From assembly GCF_036013645.1 (NCBI RefSeq), contig NZ_CP107869.1, positions 8,494,001-8,558,000 of the forward strand: DNA of 64,000 nucleotides, given 5' to 3'. The translations under genes were made by a program, and so were the position numbers. Positions 40,280 through 49,228 of this stretch are shown here, one piece after another (the stretch's first letter is position 1; every line of letters begins with the position of its first letter). The notes beneath the pieces were generated by a model. The model was not told the origin of the DNA. It worked only from the letters and a program-made list of their open reading frames with translations, and ran no database searches. This DNA is from Streptomyces sp. NBC_00490 (GTDB lineage Bacteria; Actinomycetota; Actinomycetes; Streptomycetales; Streptomycetaceae).

Positions 40280-41275
40280 ATGACGCGACGACTTGCCGAG
40301 GTGGCGAAGAAGGTCGGGGTCAGTGAGGCCACGGTCAGCCGGGTGCTCAACGGCAAGCCCGGAGTCTCCGAGACCACCCGGCAGGCGGTGCTGAGCGCCC
40401 TGGACGTGCTCGGCTACGAGCGGCCCACACAGCTGCGCGGGGAGCGAGCACGGCTCGTCGGCCTCGTGCTGCCCGAGCTGCAGAACCCGATCTTCCCGGC
40501 GTTCGCCGAGGTCATCGGCGGCGCGCTGGCCCAGCTCGGCCTGACCCCGGTGCTGTGCACGCAGACCAAGGGCGGCGTCTCCGAGGCGGACTACGTGGCG
40601 CTGCTCCTCCAGCAGCAGGTCTCCGGCGTCGTCTTCGCCGGAGGGCTGTACGCCCAGGCCGACGCCCCGCACGACCACTACCGGCTGCTCGCCGACCGCA
40701 ACATCCCCGTCGTCCTCGTCAACGCGTCCATCGCCGACCTCGGCTTTCCGGGGGTGTCCTGCGACGACACGGTCGCCGTCGAGCAGGCCTGGCGCCATCT
40801 CGCCTCGCTGGGTCATGAGCGCATCGGGCTGGTGCTGGGACCCGACGACCATGTGCCGTCGGCGCGCAAGCTCGCCGCGGCCCGCGCGTTGGGGGAGCTG
40901 CCCGACGAGCATGTGGCCCGGGCCATGTTCTCCATCGAGGGCGGTCACGCCGCCGCCTCCCGGCTGATCGACCGGGGGGTCACCGGGATCATCTGCGCCA
41001 GCGACCCGCTCGCCCTCGGCGCGGTCCGGGCCGCCCGCCGCAAGGGACTTGGAGTGCCCGCGCAGGTGTCGGTCGTCGGCTACGACGACTCCGCGTTCAT
41101 GAACTGCACGGAACCCCCGCTGACCACGGTCCGCCAGCCCATCGAGGCCATGGGACGGGCAGCGGTGGAACTGCTGAACACACAGATCGGCGGCGGTTCC
41201 GTGACCCCGGAGGAGCTGCTCTTCGAGCCGGAACTGGTGGTGCGGGGTTCCACGGCCCAAGCGCCTCGCAGCTGA
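40280..41275 (+). CDS. LacI family transcriptional regulator
   Basis: A 331-residue protein. The N-terminal helix-turn-helix RLAEVAKKVGVSEATVSRVL and hinge helix are complete, followed by a periplasmic-binding-protein-like effector domain (GLVLPELQNPIFPAFAEVIGG to VVRGSTA). The C-terminal part has the usual VGYDDSAF. It is directly upstream of an ABC importer, a GH13 enzyme and a GH87 enzyme, all in the same direction. It should repress them until an alpha-glucan oligosaccharide such as nigerose binds (ligand inferred). Confidence 0.93.
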   Translation: MTRRLAEVAKKVGVSEATVSRVLNGKPGVSETTRQAVLSALDVLGYERPTQLRGERARLVGLVLPELQNPIFPAFAEVIGGALAQLGLTPVLCTQTKGGVSEADYVALLLQQQVSGVVFAGGLYAQADAPHDHYRLLADRNIPVVLVNASIADLGFPGVSCDDTVAVEQAWRHLASLGHERIGLVLGPDDHVPSARKLAAARALGELPDEHVARAMFSIEGGHAAASRLIDRGVTGIICASDPLALGAVRAARRKGLGVPAQVSVVGYDDSAFMNCTEPPLTTVRQPIEAMGRAAVELLNTQIGGGSVTPEELLFEPELVVRGSTAQAPRS

Positions 41276-41304
41276 GATCCATCCCGCTGTCGAATAATTA
41301 CAGA

Positions 41305-41324
41305 TTCTGCGCGGCATCTTGCGG
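41305..41324. promoter_or_regulatory. Possible LacI operator before the ABC importer
   Basis: TTCTGCGCGGCATCTTGCGG contains two words close to the TTCTTGCGC repeats in front of the LacI gene. It lies about 100 bases before the binding-protein start, in an AT-richer patch (41293-41307). The match is moderate. Confidence 0.4.
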
Positions 41325-41421
41325 ACAGATGTCGCCGGTGCTTGAGTGTGCGGCGCCAGCACGGCGGGCTCGCTCCGCCCGTCGCCGTGCCCTCCTTGCT
41401 CATGCCCAGAGGGGTCCACCG

Positions 41422-42768
41422 ATGAGAAGCACCGGGTTCCGCCGTACGTTCGTCGCGCTCAGCATCTGCTCCCTCGTCCTCACCGCCTCCGCCTGCGGGT
41501 CGGACGACGACTCGGGGAGCGGCAAGACCCGCATCACGGTCAACTGCATGCCGCCCAAGAGCGCCAAGGTCGACCGGGCGTTCTTCGAGGAGGACGTCGC
41601 CGCCTTCGAGAAGCAGAACCCGGACATCGACGTCGTCGCCCACGACGCCTTCCCCTGCCAGGACCCGAAGACCTTCGACGCCAAACTCGCCGGCGGACAG
41701 ATGGAGGACGTCTTCTACACGTACTTCACCGACGCCAAGCACGTCGTCGACATCAAGCAGGCCGCTGATCTGACGCCGTACGTCAAGGAGTTGAAGAGCT
41801 ACGGCACCATCCAGCAGCAGCTGAGGGACGTGTACACGGTCGACGGCAAGGTGTACGGAATCCCGCGCACCGGCTACTCCATGGGCTTGATCTACAACCG
41901 CGCCCTCTTCGAGAAGGCCGGCCTCGACCCCGACCGGCCCCCGGCCGGCTGGGACGAACTCCGGGCCGCCGCGAAGAAGATCGCCGCCCTCGGCGACGGC
42001 ACCGTCGGCTACGCCGACTACAGCGCCCAGAACCAGGGCGGTTGGCACTTCACCGCCGAGCTGTACTCCCAGGGCGGCGACGTGGTGAGCGAGGACGGCA
42101 AGAAGGCCACCGTCGACACCCCCGAGGGCCGGGCCGTCCTCCAGAACCTGCACGACATGCGCTGGACCGACGACTCGATGGGCAGCAAGCAGCTCCTCGT
42201 CATCAACGACGTCCAGCAGATGATGGGTTCGGGCAAGCTCGGCATGTATCTCTCCGCGCCCGACAACATCCCGATCCTGGTGAAGGAGAAGGGCGGCGCG
42301 TACCAGGACCTCGCCCTCGCCCCCACGCCCGGCGGACAGGGCACGCTCATCGGCGGCGACGGCTACATGTTCAGCAAGAAGGCGAGCCCCGCCCAGATCC
42401 GCGCCGGACTGAAGTGGCTCGACCACATGTTCCTCACCCCCGGAGACGGCTTCCTCGGCGACTACGCCCGCGCCAAGAAGAGCGACGCCCCGGTCGGCCT
42501 CCCCGAACCGCGTCTGTTCACCGGCGCCGCCGACGCCAAGGACCAGCAGGTCAAGAAGGCCAACGCCAATGTCCCGGTGGAGAACTACCAGGCCTTCCTC
42601 GACGGCAACCAGGACCTCGACATGAAGATCGAGCCACCGCACGCCCAGCAGATCTACTCCGTCCTCGACGGTGCCGTCTCCGCCGTCCTCACCAAGAAGG
42701 ACGCCGACATCGACGGGCTCCTGAAGGACGCCTCCGCGAAGATCGACGGCATCCTGGCCCGGGGCTGA
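41422..42768 (+). CDS. Sugar-binding lipoprotein of ABC importer
   Basis: A 448-residue family-1 solute-binding protein. Start ATG 41422 gives a lipoprotein signal peptide with lipobox TASACG (Cys25). A longer frame from 41329 would bury this signal. The mature part has the usual two-lobe features and aromatic-rich binding segments (YSAQNQGGWHFTAELYSQGG). Two permease genes follow. With the GH87 and GH13 genes in the same direction it should bind alpha-linked gluco-oligosaccharides. Confidence 0.92.
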   Translation: MRSTGFRRTFVALSICSLVLTASACGSDDDSGSGKTRITVNCMPPKSAKVDRAFFEEDVAAFEKQNPDIDVVAHDAFPCQDPKTFDAKLAGGQMEDVFYTYFTDAKHVVDIKQAADLTPYVKELKSYGTIQQQLRDVYTVDGKVYGIPRTGYSMGLIYNRALFEKAGLDPDRPPAGWDELRAAAKKIAALGDGTVGYADYSAQNQGGWHFTAELYSQGGDVVSEDGKKATVDTPEGRAVLQNLHDMRWTDDSMGSKQLLVINDVQQMMGSGKLGMYLSAPDNIPILVKEKGGAYQDLALAPTPGGQGTLIGGDGYMFSKKASPAQIRAGLKWLDHMFLTPGDGFLGDYARAKKSDAPVGLPEPRLFTGAADAKDQQVKKANANVPVENYQAFLDGNQDLDMKIEPPHAQQIYSVLDGAVSAVLTKKDADIDGLLKDASAKIDGILARG

Positions 42769-42773
42769 CCCCG

Positions 42774-43733
42774 ATGACCAGGACGGCCCATCGACGACCG
42801 GTCGAGACGATCCCCGTACGACCGGTCAAGGCGCCGCCCCCGGCAGGGGACCGGAGGCGGCGCCGCCTCACCGACCAGCTCCGCGCCCACGCCTTCCTCC
42901 TCGGCGGCCTCCTGTGCTTCGCCGTCTTCTCCTGGTACCCGGCGCTCCGCGCCATCGTGATCGCCTTCCAGAAGTACACGCCGGGCTCGTCACCCGAGTG
43001 GGTCGGCACCGACAACTTCAGCCGCGTGTGGCACGACCCGGAGTTCACGGCGGCCTGGCGCAACACCCTCACCTTCACCGCGCTGGCCCTGCTCATCGGC
43101 TTCGCGATCCCCTTCGTCCTGGCCCTGCTGCTCAACGAGTTGCGGCACGCGAAGGCGTTCTTCCGCGTCGTGGTCTATCTGCCCGTGATGATCCCGCCGG
43201 TGGTCAGCGCCCTGCTGTGGAAATGGTTCTACGACCCCGGGACCGGCCTCGCCAACGAGGCGCTGCGGTTCCTGCACCTGCCCACCTCGAACTGGTCCAA
43301 CGGCGCCGACACCGCGCTCATCTCCCTGGTCATCGTGGCCACTTGGGCCAACATGGGCGGCACCGTCCTGATCTACCTGGCCGCGCTCCAGTCCATCCCC
43401 GGCGAGCTGTACGAAGCCGCCGAGCTGGACGGCGCGAGCCTCCTGCAGCGCATCCGCCACGTGACGGTTCCCCAGACCCGCTTCGTCATCCTCATGCTGA
43501 TGCTCCTTCAGATCATCGCGACGATGCAGGTCTTCACCGAACCGTTCGTCATCACCGGCGGCGGCCCCGAGAACGCCACCGTCACCGTCCTCTACCTGAT
43601 CTACAAGTACGCCTTCCTCTACAACGACTTCGGCGGCGCCTGCGCGCTGAGCGTCATGCTCCTGGTCCTGCTCGGGGCCTTCTCCGCCGGATATCTGCGC
43701 CTGACCCGCTCCGGAGAGGAGGACGCCGCGTGA
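42774..43733 (+). CDS. Carbohydrate ABC transporter permease (MalF type)
   Basis: A 319-residue protein from ATG 42774, six bases after the lipoprotein stop. A basic cytosolic N-terminus of about 40 residues (DRRRRRLTDQLRAH) precedes six helices. The EAA loop is ELYEAAELDGASLLQRIRHV (about 214-233). It forms the importer with the next gene, whose GTG start overlaps its stop. Confidence 0.93.
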   Translation: MTRTAHRRPVETIPVRPVKAPPPAGDRRRRRLTDQLRAHAFLLGGLLCFAVFSWYPALRAIVIAFQKYTPGSSPEWVGTDNFSRVWHDPEFTAAWRNTLTFTALALLIGFAIPFVLALLLNELRHAKAFFRVVVYLPVMIPPVVSALLWKWFYDPGTGLANEALRFLHLPTSNWSNGADTALISLVIVATWANMGGTVLIYLAALQSIPGELYEAAELDGASLLQRIRHVTVPQTRFVILMLMLLQIIATMQVFTEPFVITGGGPENATVTVLYLIYKYAFLYNDFGGACALSVMLLVLLGAFSAGYLRLTRSGEEDAA

Positions 43734-44590
43734 GCACCCGCACCCTCGTCTCCCCGGCGACCCTGGCCCGCCCCCGCGGCAGGGCCCTGTACTGGACCGC
43801 CTTCACGGGCGTCGTCCTGCTCTTCACGCTCGCGTTCCTCTTCCCCGTCTACTGGATGGTCACCGGCGCGGTGAAGTCCCCCGACGAGGTGGCGCGGACA
43901 CCGCCCACCCTCCTCCCGGAGCGGTGGCACCCGGACGGCTACCGCGACGCCTGGGACCTGATGCAACTGCCCCAGCACCTGTGGAACACGGTGGTCCAGG
44001 CGGCCGGCGCCTGGGCGTTCCAGCTGGTCCTGTGCACGGCCGCCGCCTACGCGCTGTCCAGGCTGAACCCCGTCTTCGGCAAGGTGATCCTCGGCGGCAT
44101 CCTGGCCACCCTCATGGTCCCGGCGCAGGCCCTGGTGGTGCCGAAATACCTGACCGTGGCCGACCTGGGCCTGCTCAACGACCCGCTCGCCATCTGGCTC
44201 CCGGCCGTCGCCAACGCCTTCAACCTCTACCTTCTCAAGCGGTTCTTCGACCAGATCCCGCGCGACGTCCTGGAGGCCGCCGAGATCGACGGCGCCGGAA
44301 AGCTGCGCGTCCTGTGGTCGATCGTGCTGCCGATGTCCCGGCCGGTCCTCGGGGTGGTGTCGATCTTCGCGCTCGTCGCCGTCTGGCAGGACTTCCTGTG
44401 GCCGCTGATGGTCTTCTCCGACACCGACAAACAGCCCATCAGCGTGGCACTCGTCCAGCTGTCCCAGAACATCCAGCTGACCGTGCTCATCGCCGCGATG
44501 GTGATCGCCAGCATCCCCATGGTCGCCCTGTTCCTGGTCTTCCAGCGGCACATCATCGCCGGGATCAGCGCGGGCAGCACCAAGGGCTGA
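43730..44590 (+). CDS. Carbohydrate ABC transporter permease (MalG type)
   Basis: A 286-residue protein from GTG 43730 (GTGA overlap). Six helices. The EAA loop is DVLEAAEIDGAGKLRVLWSI (about 177-196). No ATPase gene accompanies it, so the shared MsiK-type ATPase is presumed. The GH13 enzyme gene follows after 33 bases with a GAAAGGGAAG ribosome-binding site. Confidence 0.93.
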   Translation: MSTRTLVSPATLARPRGRALYWTAFTGVVLLFTLAFLFPVYWMVTGAVKSPDEVARTPPTLLPERWHPDGYRDAWDLMQLPQHLWNTVVQAAGAWAFQLVLCTAAAYALSRLNPVFGKVILGGILATLMVPAQALVVPKYLTVADLGLLNDPLAIWLPAVANAFNLYLLKRFFDQIPRDVLEAAEIDGAGKLRVLWSIVLPMSRPVLGVVSIFALVAVWQDFLWPLMVFSDTDKQPISVALVQLSQNIQLTVLIAAMVIASIPMVALFLVFQRHIIAGISAGSTKG

Positions 44591-44623
44591 CGCCGACACC
44601 CCGTCTACAGAAAGGGAAGCCCC

Positions 44624-46207
44624 GTGGGACAGCCCACCCATGCGCCGACGGAGTGGTGGCGCTCCGCCGTCATCTACCAGGTCTACGTCCGCAGCTTCGC
44701 GGACGGCGACGGCGACGGCACCGGTGACCTCGCCGGCGTCCGCGCCAGGCTGCCGTACCTCGCCGAACTCGGCGTGGACGCCCTGTGGTTCAGCCCCTGG
44801 TACCTGTCCCCGATGAAGGACGGCGGCTACGACGTCGCCGACTACCGCGCGATCGACCCGGCCTTCGGCACCCTCGCCGAGGCGGAAAAACTGATCGCCG
44901 AGGCCCGCGAACTGGGCATCCGCGTCATCGTCGACATCGTCCCCAACCACGTCTCCGACCAGCACGCCTGGTTCCGTGCCGCCCTGGCCGACGGACCCGG
45001 ACGCGAGCTGTTCCACTTCCGGCGCGGGCGCGGTCAGGACGGCGAACTCCCGCCCAACGACTGGCAGTCACAGTTCGGCGGACCGGCCTGGAGCCGCCTC
45101 GACGACGGCGACTGGTATCTGCATCTCTTCGCCCCCGAACAGCCCGACCTCAACTGGGCCCACCCCGCCGTCCGTCAGGAGCACGAGGACATCCTGCGCT
45201 TCTGGTTCGAGCGGGGCGTCGCCGGCGTCCGCATCGACTCGGCGGCCCTCCTGGTCAAGGACCCGCGTCTGCCGGACTTCGTCGAGGGACGGGACCCGCA
45301 CCCGTACGTCGACCGGGACGAACTCCACGACGTCTACCGCTCCTGGCGGGCGATCGCCGACGAGTACGACGGCATCTTCGTGGGCGAGGTCTGGCTCCCC
45401 GACACCGAACGCTTCGCCCGCTATCTGCGCCCCGACGAACTGCACACGGCCTTCAACTTCTCCTTCATGACCTGCCCCTGGGACGCGCGGCGACTGCGCC
45501 GGTCCATCGACGAGACGCTCGCCGAGCACGCCCCGGTGGGGGCGCCCGCGACCTGGGTCCTGTGCAACCACGACGTCACGCGGACGGTGACGCGCTACGG
45601 CCGTACGGACACCGGCTTCGACTTCGCCACCAAGGCCTTCGGCACCCCGACCGACCTCACCCTGGGCACCCGGCGCGCCCGTGCCGCCGCCCTGCTGTCG
45701 CTGGCGCTGCCCGGGGCGGTCTACGTGTACCAGGGGGAGGAGCTGGGGCTGCCCGAGGCGGAGGTTCCCGTCGACCGCATACAAGATCCGATGTACTTCC
45801 GGTCGGGCGGCGTCGATCCGGGGCGCGACGGATGCCGGGTGCCGCTGCCGTGGACGGCCGAGGCGCCGCACGCGGGGTTCGGTTCGCGGGAGACGCCGTG
45901 GCTGCCGCAGCCGGTCGACTGGACATCGTATGCGGTCGACCGACAGCAGGATGATCCCTCCTCCATGCTCGCCCTCTACCGCGAGGCGATCCGCCTGCGC
46001 CCCGCACTCGGCGACGGCCCGCTCGCCTGGCTCCCGGCACCCGAGGGCGTCCTCGCCTTCAGCCGGGGCGCCACCGCCCTGTGCGTGGTGAACCTGGCCG
46101 ACGCTTCCGCCGAGCTGCCCGCCCACACCGAACTGCTCCTCGCCAGCGGTCCACTGCACACGGACGGCAGGCTGCCGAGGGACACCGCGGTCTGGCTCCG
46201 CGCCTGA
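44624..46207 (+). CDS. GH13 alpha-glucosidase / oligo-glucosidase, cytoplasmic
   Basis: A 527-residue protein with all GH13 regions: DIVPNHVSD (about 104-112), nucleophile Asp205 in GVRIDSAALL, acid/base Glu255 in GEVWLP, and Asp317 in LCNHDVTR. The QPDLNW element (about 173-178) is typical of the alpha-glucosidase (oligo-1,6/alpha-1,4) subfamilies. There is no signal peptide, so it works on imported oligosaccharides. Its place between the importer and a secreted GH87 suggests hydrolysis of alpha-1,3-linked oligoglucosides such as nigerose (inference). Confidence 0.92.
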   Translation: MGQPTHAPTEWWRSAVIYQVYVRSFADGDGDGTGDLAGVRARLPYLAELGVDALWFSPWYLSPMKDGGYDVADYRAIDPAFGTLAEAEKLIAEARELGIRVIVDIVPNHVSDQHAWFRAALADGPGRELFHFRRGRGQDGELPPNDWQSQFGGPAWSRLDDGDWYLHLFAPEQPDLNWAHPAVRQEHEDILRFWFERGVAGVRIDSAALLVKDPRLPDFVEGRDPHPYVDRDELHDVYRSWRAIADEYDGIFVGEVWLPDTERFARYLRPDELHTAFNFSFMTCPWDARRLRRSIDETLAEHAPVGAPATWVLCNHDVTRTVTRYGRTDTGFDFATKAFGTPTDLTLGTRRARAAALLSLALPGAVYVYQGEELGLPEAEVPVDRIQDPMYFRSGGVDPGRDGCRVPLPWTAEAPHAGFGSRETPWLPQPVDWTSYAVDRQQDDPSSMLALYREAIRLRPALGDGPLAWLPAPEGVLAFSRGATALCVVNLADASAELPAHTELLLASGPLHTDGRLPRDTAVWLRA

Positions 46208-46264
46208 GCCCGGCCGCACGTACCCCGCTATCCCCTTGCACCCCCACTCCGAAGGGATCAGCAC

Positions 46265-48427
46265 ATGCAGAGAACTGTCAGGGGCATGCCAGCAGCTGTG
46301 GTGGTGGCCCTCGCCGCCGGACTGCTCACCGCCACCGCCCCCACCGCGCACGCGGCCGCCGGTGCCACTCTTCCGTTCACCTCGGTCGAGGCGGAGTCCG
46401 CGACCACGACCGGCTCGAAGATCGGCCCGGACTACACACAGGGCACGCTCGCCTCGGAGGCATCGGGACGCCAGGCCGTCAGGATCACCTCCGGGCAGCG
46501 TGTGGAGTTCACCGTGCCGAGCGCGGCCAACGCGGTGAACCTCGCCTACAGCGTCCCGGACGGCCAGTCGGGCACGCTCGACGTGTACGTCAACGGCACC
46601 CGGATCTCCCGGACGCTCGCCGTCACCTCCAAGTACTCCTACGTCGACACCCCCTGGATCCCGGGCGCCAAGACCCACCACTTCTACGACAACGCCCGCC
46701 TGGTGCTCGGCCAGAACGTCCAGGCAGGCGACAAGGTCGCCTTCCAGTCCACGGGCACCCAAGTGACCGTGGACGTGGCCGACTTCGAGCAGGTCGCCGC
46801 GGCCGCCGCACAGCCCGCCGGGTCCGTGTCCGTCGTCTCCAAGGGCGCCGACCCGAGCGGCAACGGCGACTCCACACAGGCTTTCCGGGACGCCATCGCG
46901 TCCGCCCAAGGGGGAGTCGTCTGGATCCCGCCGGGCGAGTACCGGCTGACCTCCTCGCTCAGCGGCGTCCAGAACGTCACCCTGCAAGGCGCGGGCAGCT
47001 GGCACTCGGTCGTGCACACCTCCCGCTTCATCGACCAGACCAGCTCGTCCGGCAGCGTGCACATCAAGAACTTCGCCGTCATCGGCGAGGTCACCGAGCG
47101 CGTCGACTCCAACCCCGACAACTTCGTCAACGGATCACTGGGCCCGAACTCCAGCGTCTCCGGCATGTGGCTCCAGCACCTCAAGGTCGGCCTCTGGCTG
47201 CTGGGCAACAACGACAACCTCGTCGTCGAGAACAACCGCTTCCTCGACATGACGGCCGACGGCCTCAACCTCAACGGCAACGCCCGAGGCATCCGCGTCC
47301 GCAACAACTTCCTGCGCAACCAGGGCGACGACGCGCTCGCCATGTGGTCCCTGTACGCCCCGGACACCGACAGCAGCTTCGAGAACAACACCATCAGCCA
47401 GCCGAACCTGGCCAACGGAATCGCGATCTACGGCGGCACCGACATCGCCGTGAGGAACAACCTGATCTCCGACACCAACGCCCTCGGCAGCGGCATCGCG
47501 ATCTCCAACCAGAAGTTCCTCGACCCCTTCCACCCGCTGTCCGGCACCATCACGGTCGACGGCAACACACTGGTGCGCACCGGTGCGATGAACCCCAACT
47601 GGAACCATCCGATGGGCGCGTTGCGCGTCGACTCCTACGACAGCGCCATCAACGCGACCATCAACATCACCAACACGACCATCGCCGACAGCCCGTACAG
47701 CGCCTTCGAGTTCGTGTCCGGCGGCGGACAGGGGTACCCGGTCCGGGGTGTCACCGTGGACGGTGCCACCGTGCGCAACACGGGGACGGTCGTGGTGCAG
47801 GCGGAGGCCCAGGGCGCGGCCACCTTCCGCAACGTCACGGCGACGGGCATCGGGGCCGCCGGCCTCTACAACTGCCCCTATCCGGCGAGCTCCGGGACCT
47901 TCAGCCTCACCGACGGCGGCGGCAACTCCGGCTGGAGCAGCACCTGGTCGGACTGCTCGACCTGGCCGCAGCCCGGCCAGGGCAACCCGGACCCCGATCC
48001 GACCCGTAACCTCGCCAAGGGCCGGCCGGCCACCGCGACCGGGTCGCAGGACGTCTACACGCCGGGCAAGGCGGTCGACGGCGACGCCAACAGCTACTGG
48101 GAGTCGACCAACAACGCCTTCCCGCAGTCCTGGACCGTCGACCTGGGCTCCACACAGGCCGTACGGCGCCTGGTGCTGAAGCTGCCGCCCTCCGCCGCGT
48201 GGGGCGCGCGTACGCAGACCGTCACGGTGCTGGGCAGCACCGATGGCTCGGCCTACACCACGGTCCTGGGGTCCGCGGGCTACCGCTTCGACCCCGCCAC
48301 CGGCAACACGGCCACCATCTCCCTGCCCGGCGGTACGAGCCTTCGCTACCTGCGCCTGTCCGTGAGCGCCAACACGGGTTGGCCCGCAGGGCAGTTCAGT
48401 GAGGTGGAGGTGTATCCGACTTCGTGA
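46265..48427 (+). CDS. Secreted GH87 alpha-1,3-glucanase (mycodextranase type) with CBM and F5/8-type domain
   Basis: A 720-residue protein. Signal peptide to about residue 30. A CBM35/6-like module follows (about 38-175), then a parallel beta-helix (about 185-570) opening with VSKGADPSGNGDSTQAF, then a discoidin (F5/8 type C) domain (about 585-720) opening with NLAKGRPATATGS. The putative catalytic acids Asp332, Asp355 and Asp356 (ADGLNL and NQGDDALAMWS) have the same 23/24-residue spacing as the triad I recall for the Paenibacillus GH87 enzyme. It should cut alpha-1,3-glucan of fungal walls or bacterial mutan. ATG 46265 has GAAGGGAT upstream. It ends 32 bases inside the converging ABC ATPase gene. 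Confidence 0.85.
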   Translation: MQRTVRGMPAAVVVALAAGLLTATAPTAHAAAGATLPFTSVEAESATTTGSKIGPDYTQGTLASEASGRQAVRITSGQRVEFTVPSAANAVNLAYSVPDGQSGTLDVYVNGTRISRTLAVTSKYSYVDTPWIPGAKTHHFYDNARLVLGQNVQAGDKVAFQSTGTQVTVDVADFEQVAAAAAQPAGSVSVVSKGADPSGNGDSTQAFRDAIASAQGGVVWIPPGEYRLTSSLSGVQNVTLQGAGSWHSVVHTSRFIDQTSSSGSVHIKNFAVIGEVTERVDSNPDNFVNGSLGPNSSVSGMWLQHLKVGLWLLGNNDNLVVENNRFLDMTADGLNLNGNARGIRVRNNFLRNQGDDALAMWSLYAPDTDSSFENNTISQPNLANGIAIYGGTDIAVRNNLISDTNALGSGIAISNQKFLDPFHPLSGTITVDGNTLVRTGAMNPNWNHPMGALRVDSYDSAINATINITNTTIADSPYSAFEFVSGGGQGYPVRGVTVDGATVRNTGTVVVQAEAQGAATFRNVTATGIGAAGLYNCPYPASSGTFSLTDGGGNSGWSSTWSDCSTWPQPGQGNPDPDPTRNLAKGRPATATGSQDVYTPGKAVDGDANSYWESTNNAFPQSWTVDLGSTQAVRRLVLKLPPSAAWGARTQTVTVLGSTDGSAYTTVLGSAGYRFDPATGNTATISLPGGTSLRYLRLSVSANTGWPAGQFSEVEVYPTS

Positions 48428-49208
48428 GCGTGTCCTGCGGGACCCCGCGCTTCGCCGCCTGGATCTGCTCGTACACATGGGTCCGGAGCTCGGCGAAGCG
48501 CGGGGCCACCCGTGTGTGCAACTGGTCGCGCTCGTCCGGGAGATCGACCTTCAGCTGCTCCTGTACGACGGTGGGGGAGGCGGACAGCACGATCACCCGC
48601 TCGCCCAGGTACACCGCCTCGTCGATGTCGTGGGTGACGAACAGGATGGTGATGCCGCGCTCCCGCCACAGCCGCCGTACCAGGTCCTCCAGATCGGCGC
48701 GGGTCTGGGCGTCGACGGCCGCGAACGGCTCGTCCATCAGCAGCACTTCGGGCTCGTACGCCAGCGCGCGAGCGATCGCCACCCGCTGCTGCATCCCGCC
48801 GGACAGTTGCCAGGGATACGCCCCGGCGGCGTCCGCGAGTCCCACCGACTCCAGCGCGTCGGCGACCAGCTCCCGGCGCCGCGCCTTGCTCAAGTCCTTC
48901 TGTTTCAGAGGGAGTTCGACGTTCTCGCCGACCCGCTTCCAGGGGAACAGGCTGCGCCCGTACTCCTGGAACACGAACGCCATGCCGGGCGGCGGGCCGT
49001 TCACCTTCCGGCCCGCCAGCAGGACTTCGCCGCCGGTCGGCGTGAGGAGGCCGCCCATGCACTTCAGCAGCGTCGTCTTGCCGCAGCCCGACGGGCCGAC
49101 CAGGCAGACGAGTTCGCCCGCCTCGACGGTGAAGGTGAGGTCGCGCACCGCCTCCACGCGGCGCCCGGACCCCTCGTAGACCTTCTGCAGGCCGCGTATG
49201 TCGAGCAT
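48396..49208 (-). CDS. ABC transporter ATPase (nitrate/sulfonate/taurine type)
   Basis: A 270-residue ATPase from ATG 49208. Walker A GPSGCGKTT (about 38-46), the ABC signature LSGGMQQRVAIARAL (about 134-148), Walker B VLLMDEPFAAVD (about 154-165) and a switch His in FVTHDIDEA (about 190-198). FVFQEYGRSLFPWKRVGEN is characteristic of the SsuB/TauB/NrtD group. It is the last gene of a four-gene importer operon transcribed leftward, downstream of two permeases and a lipoprotein. Confidence 0.95.
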   Translation of the reverse strand: MLDIRGLQKVYEGSGRRVEAVRDLTFTVEAGELVCLVGPSGCGKTTLLKCMGGLLTPTGGEVLLAGRKVNGPPPGMAFVFQEYGRSLFPWKRVGENVELPLKQKDLSKARRRELVADALESVGLADAAGAYPWQLSGGMQQRVAIARALAYEPEVLLMDEPFAAVDAQTRADLEDLVRRLWRERGITILFVTHDIDEAVYLGERVIVLSASPTVVQEQLKVDLPDERDQLHTRVAPRFAELRTHVYEQIQAAKRGVPQDTLTKSDTPPPH

Positions 49209-49228
49209 GGACCGCCCTTTCGTGAGCG

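Noticed and set aside
42914..44590. 558-codon frame joining both permeases of the alpha-glucan importer
   Set aside because: Its first part is a shifted reading of the MalF-type permease; the MalG-type gene begins at GTG 43730.
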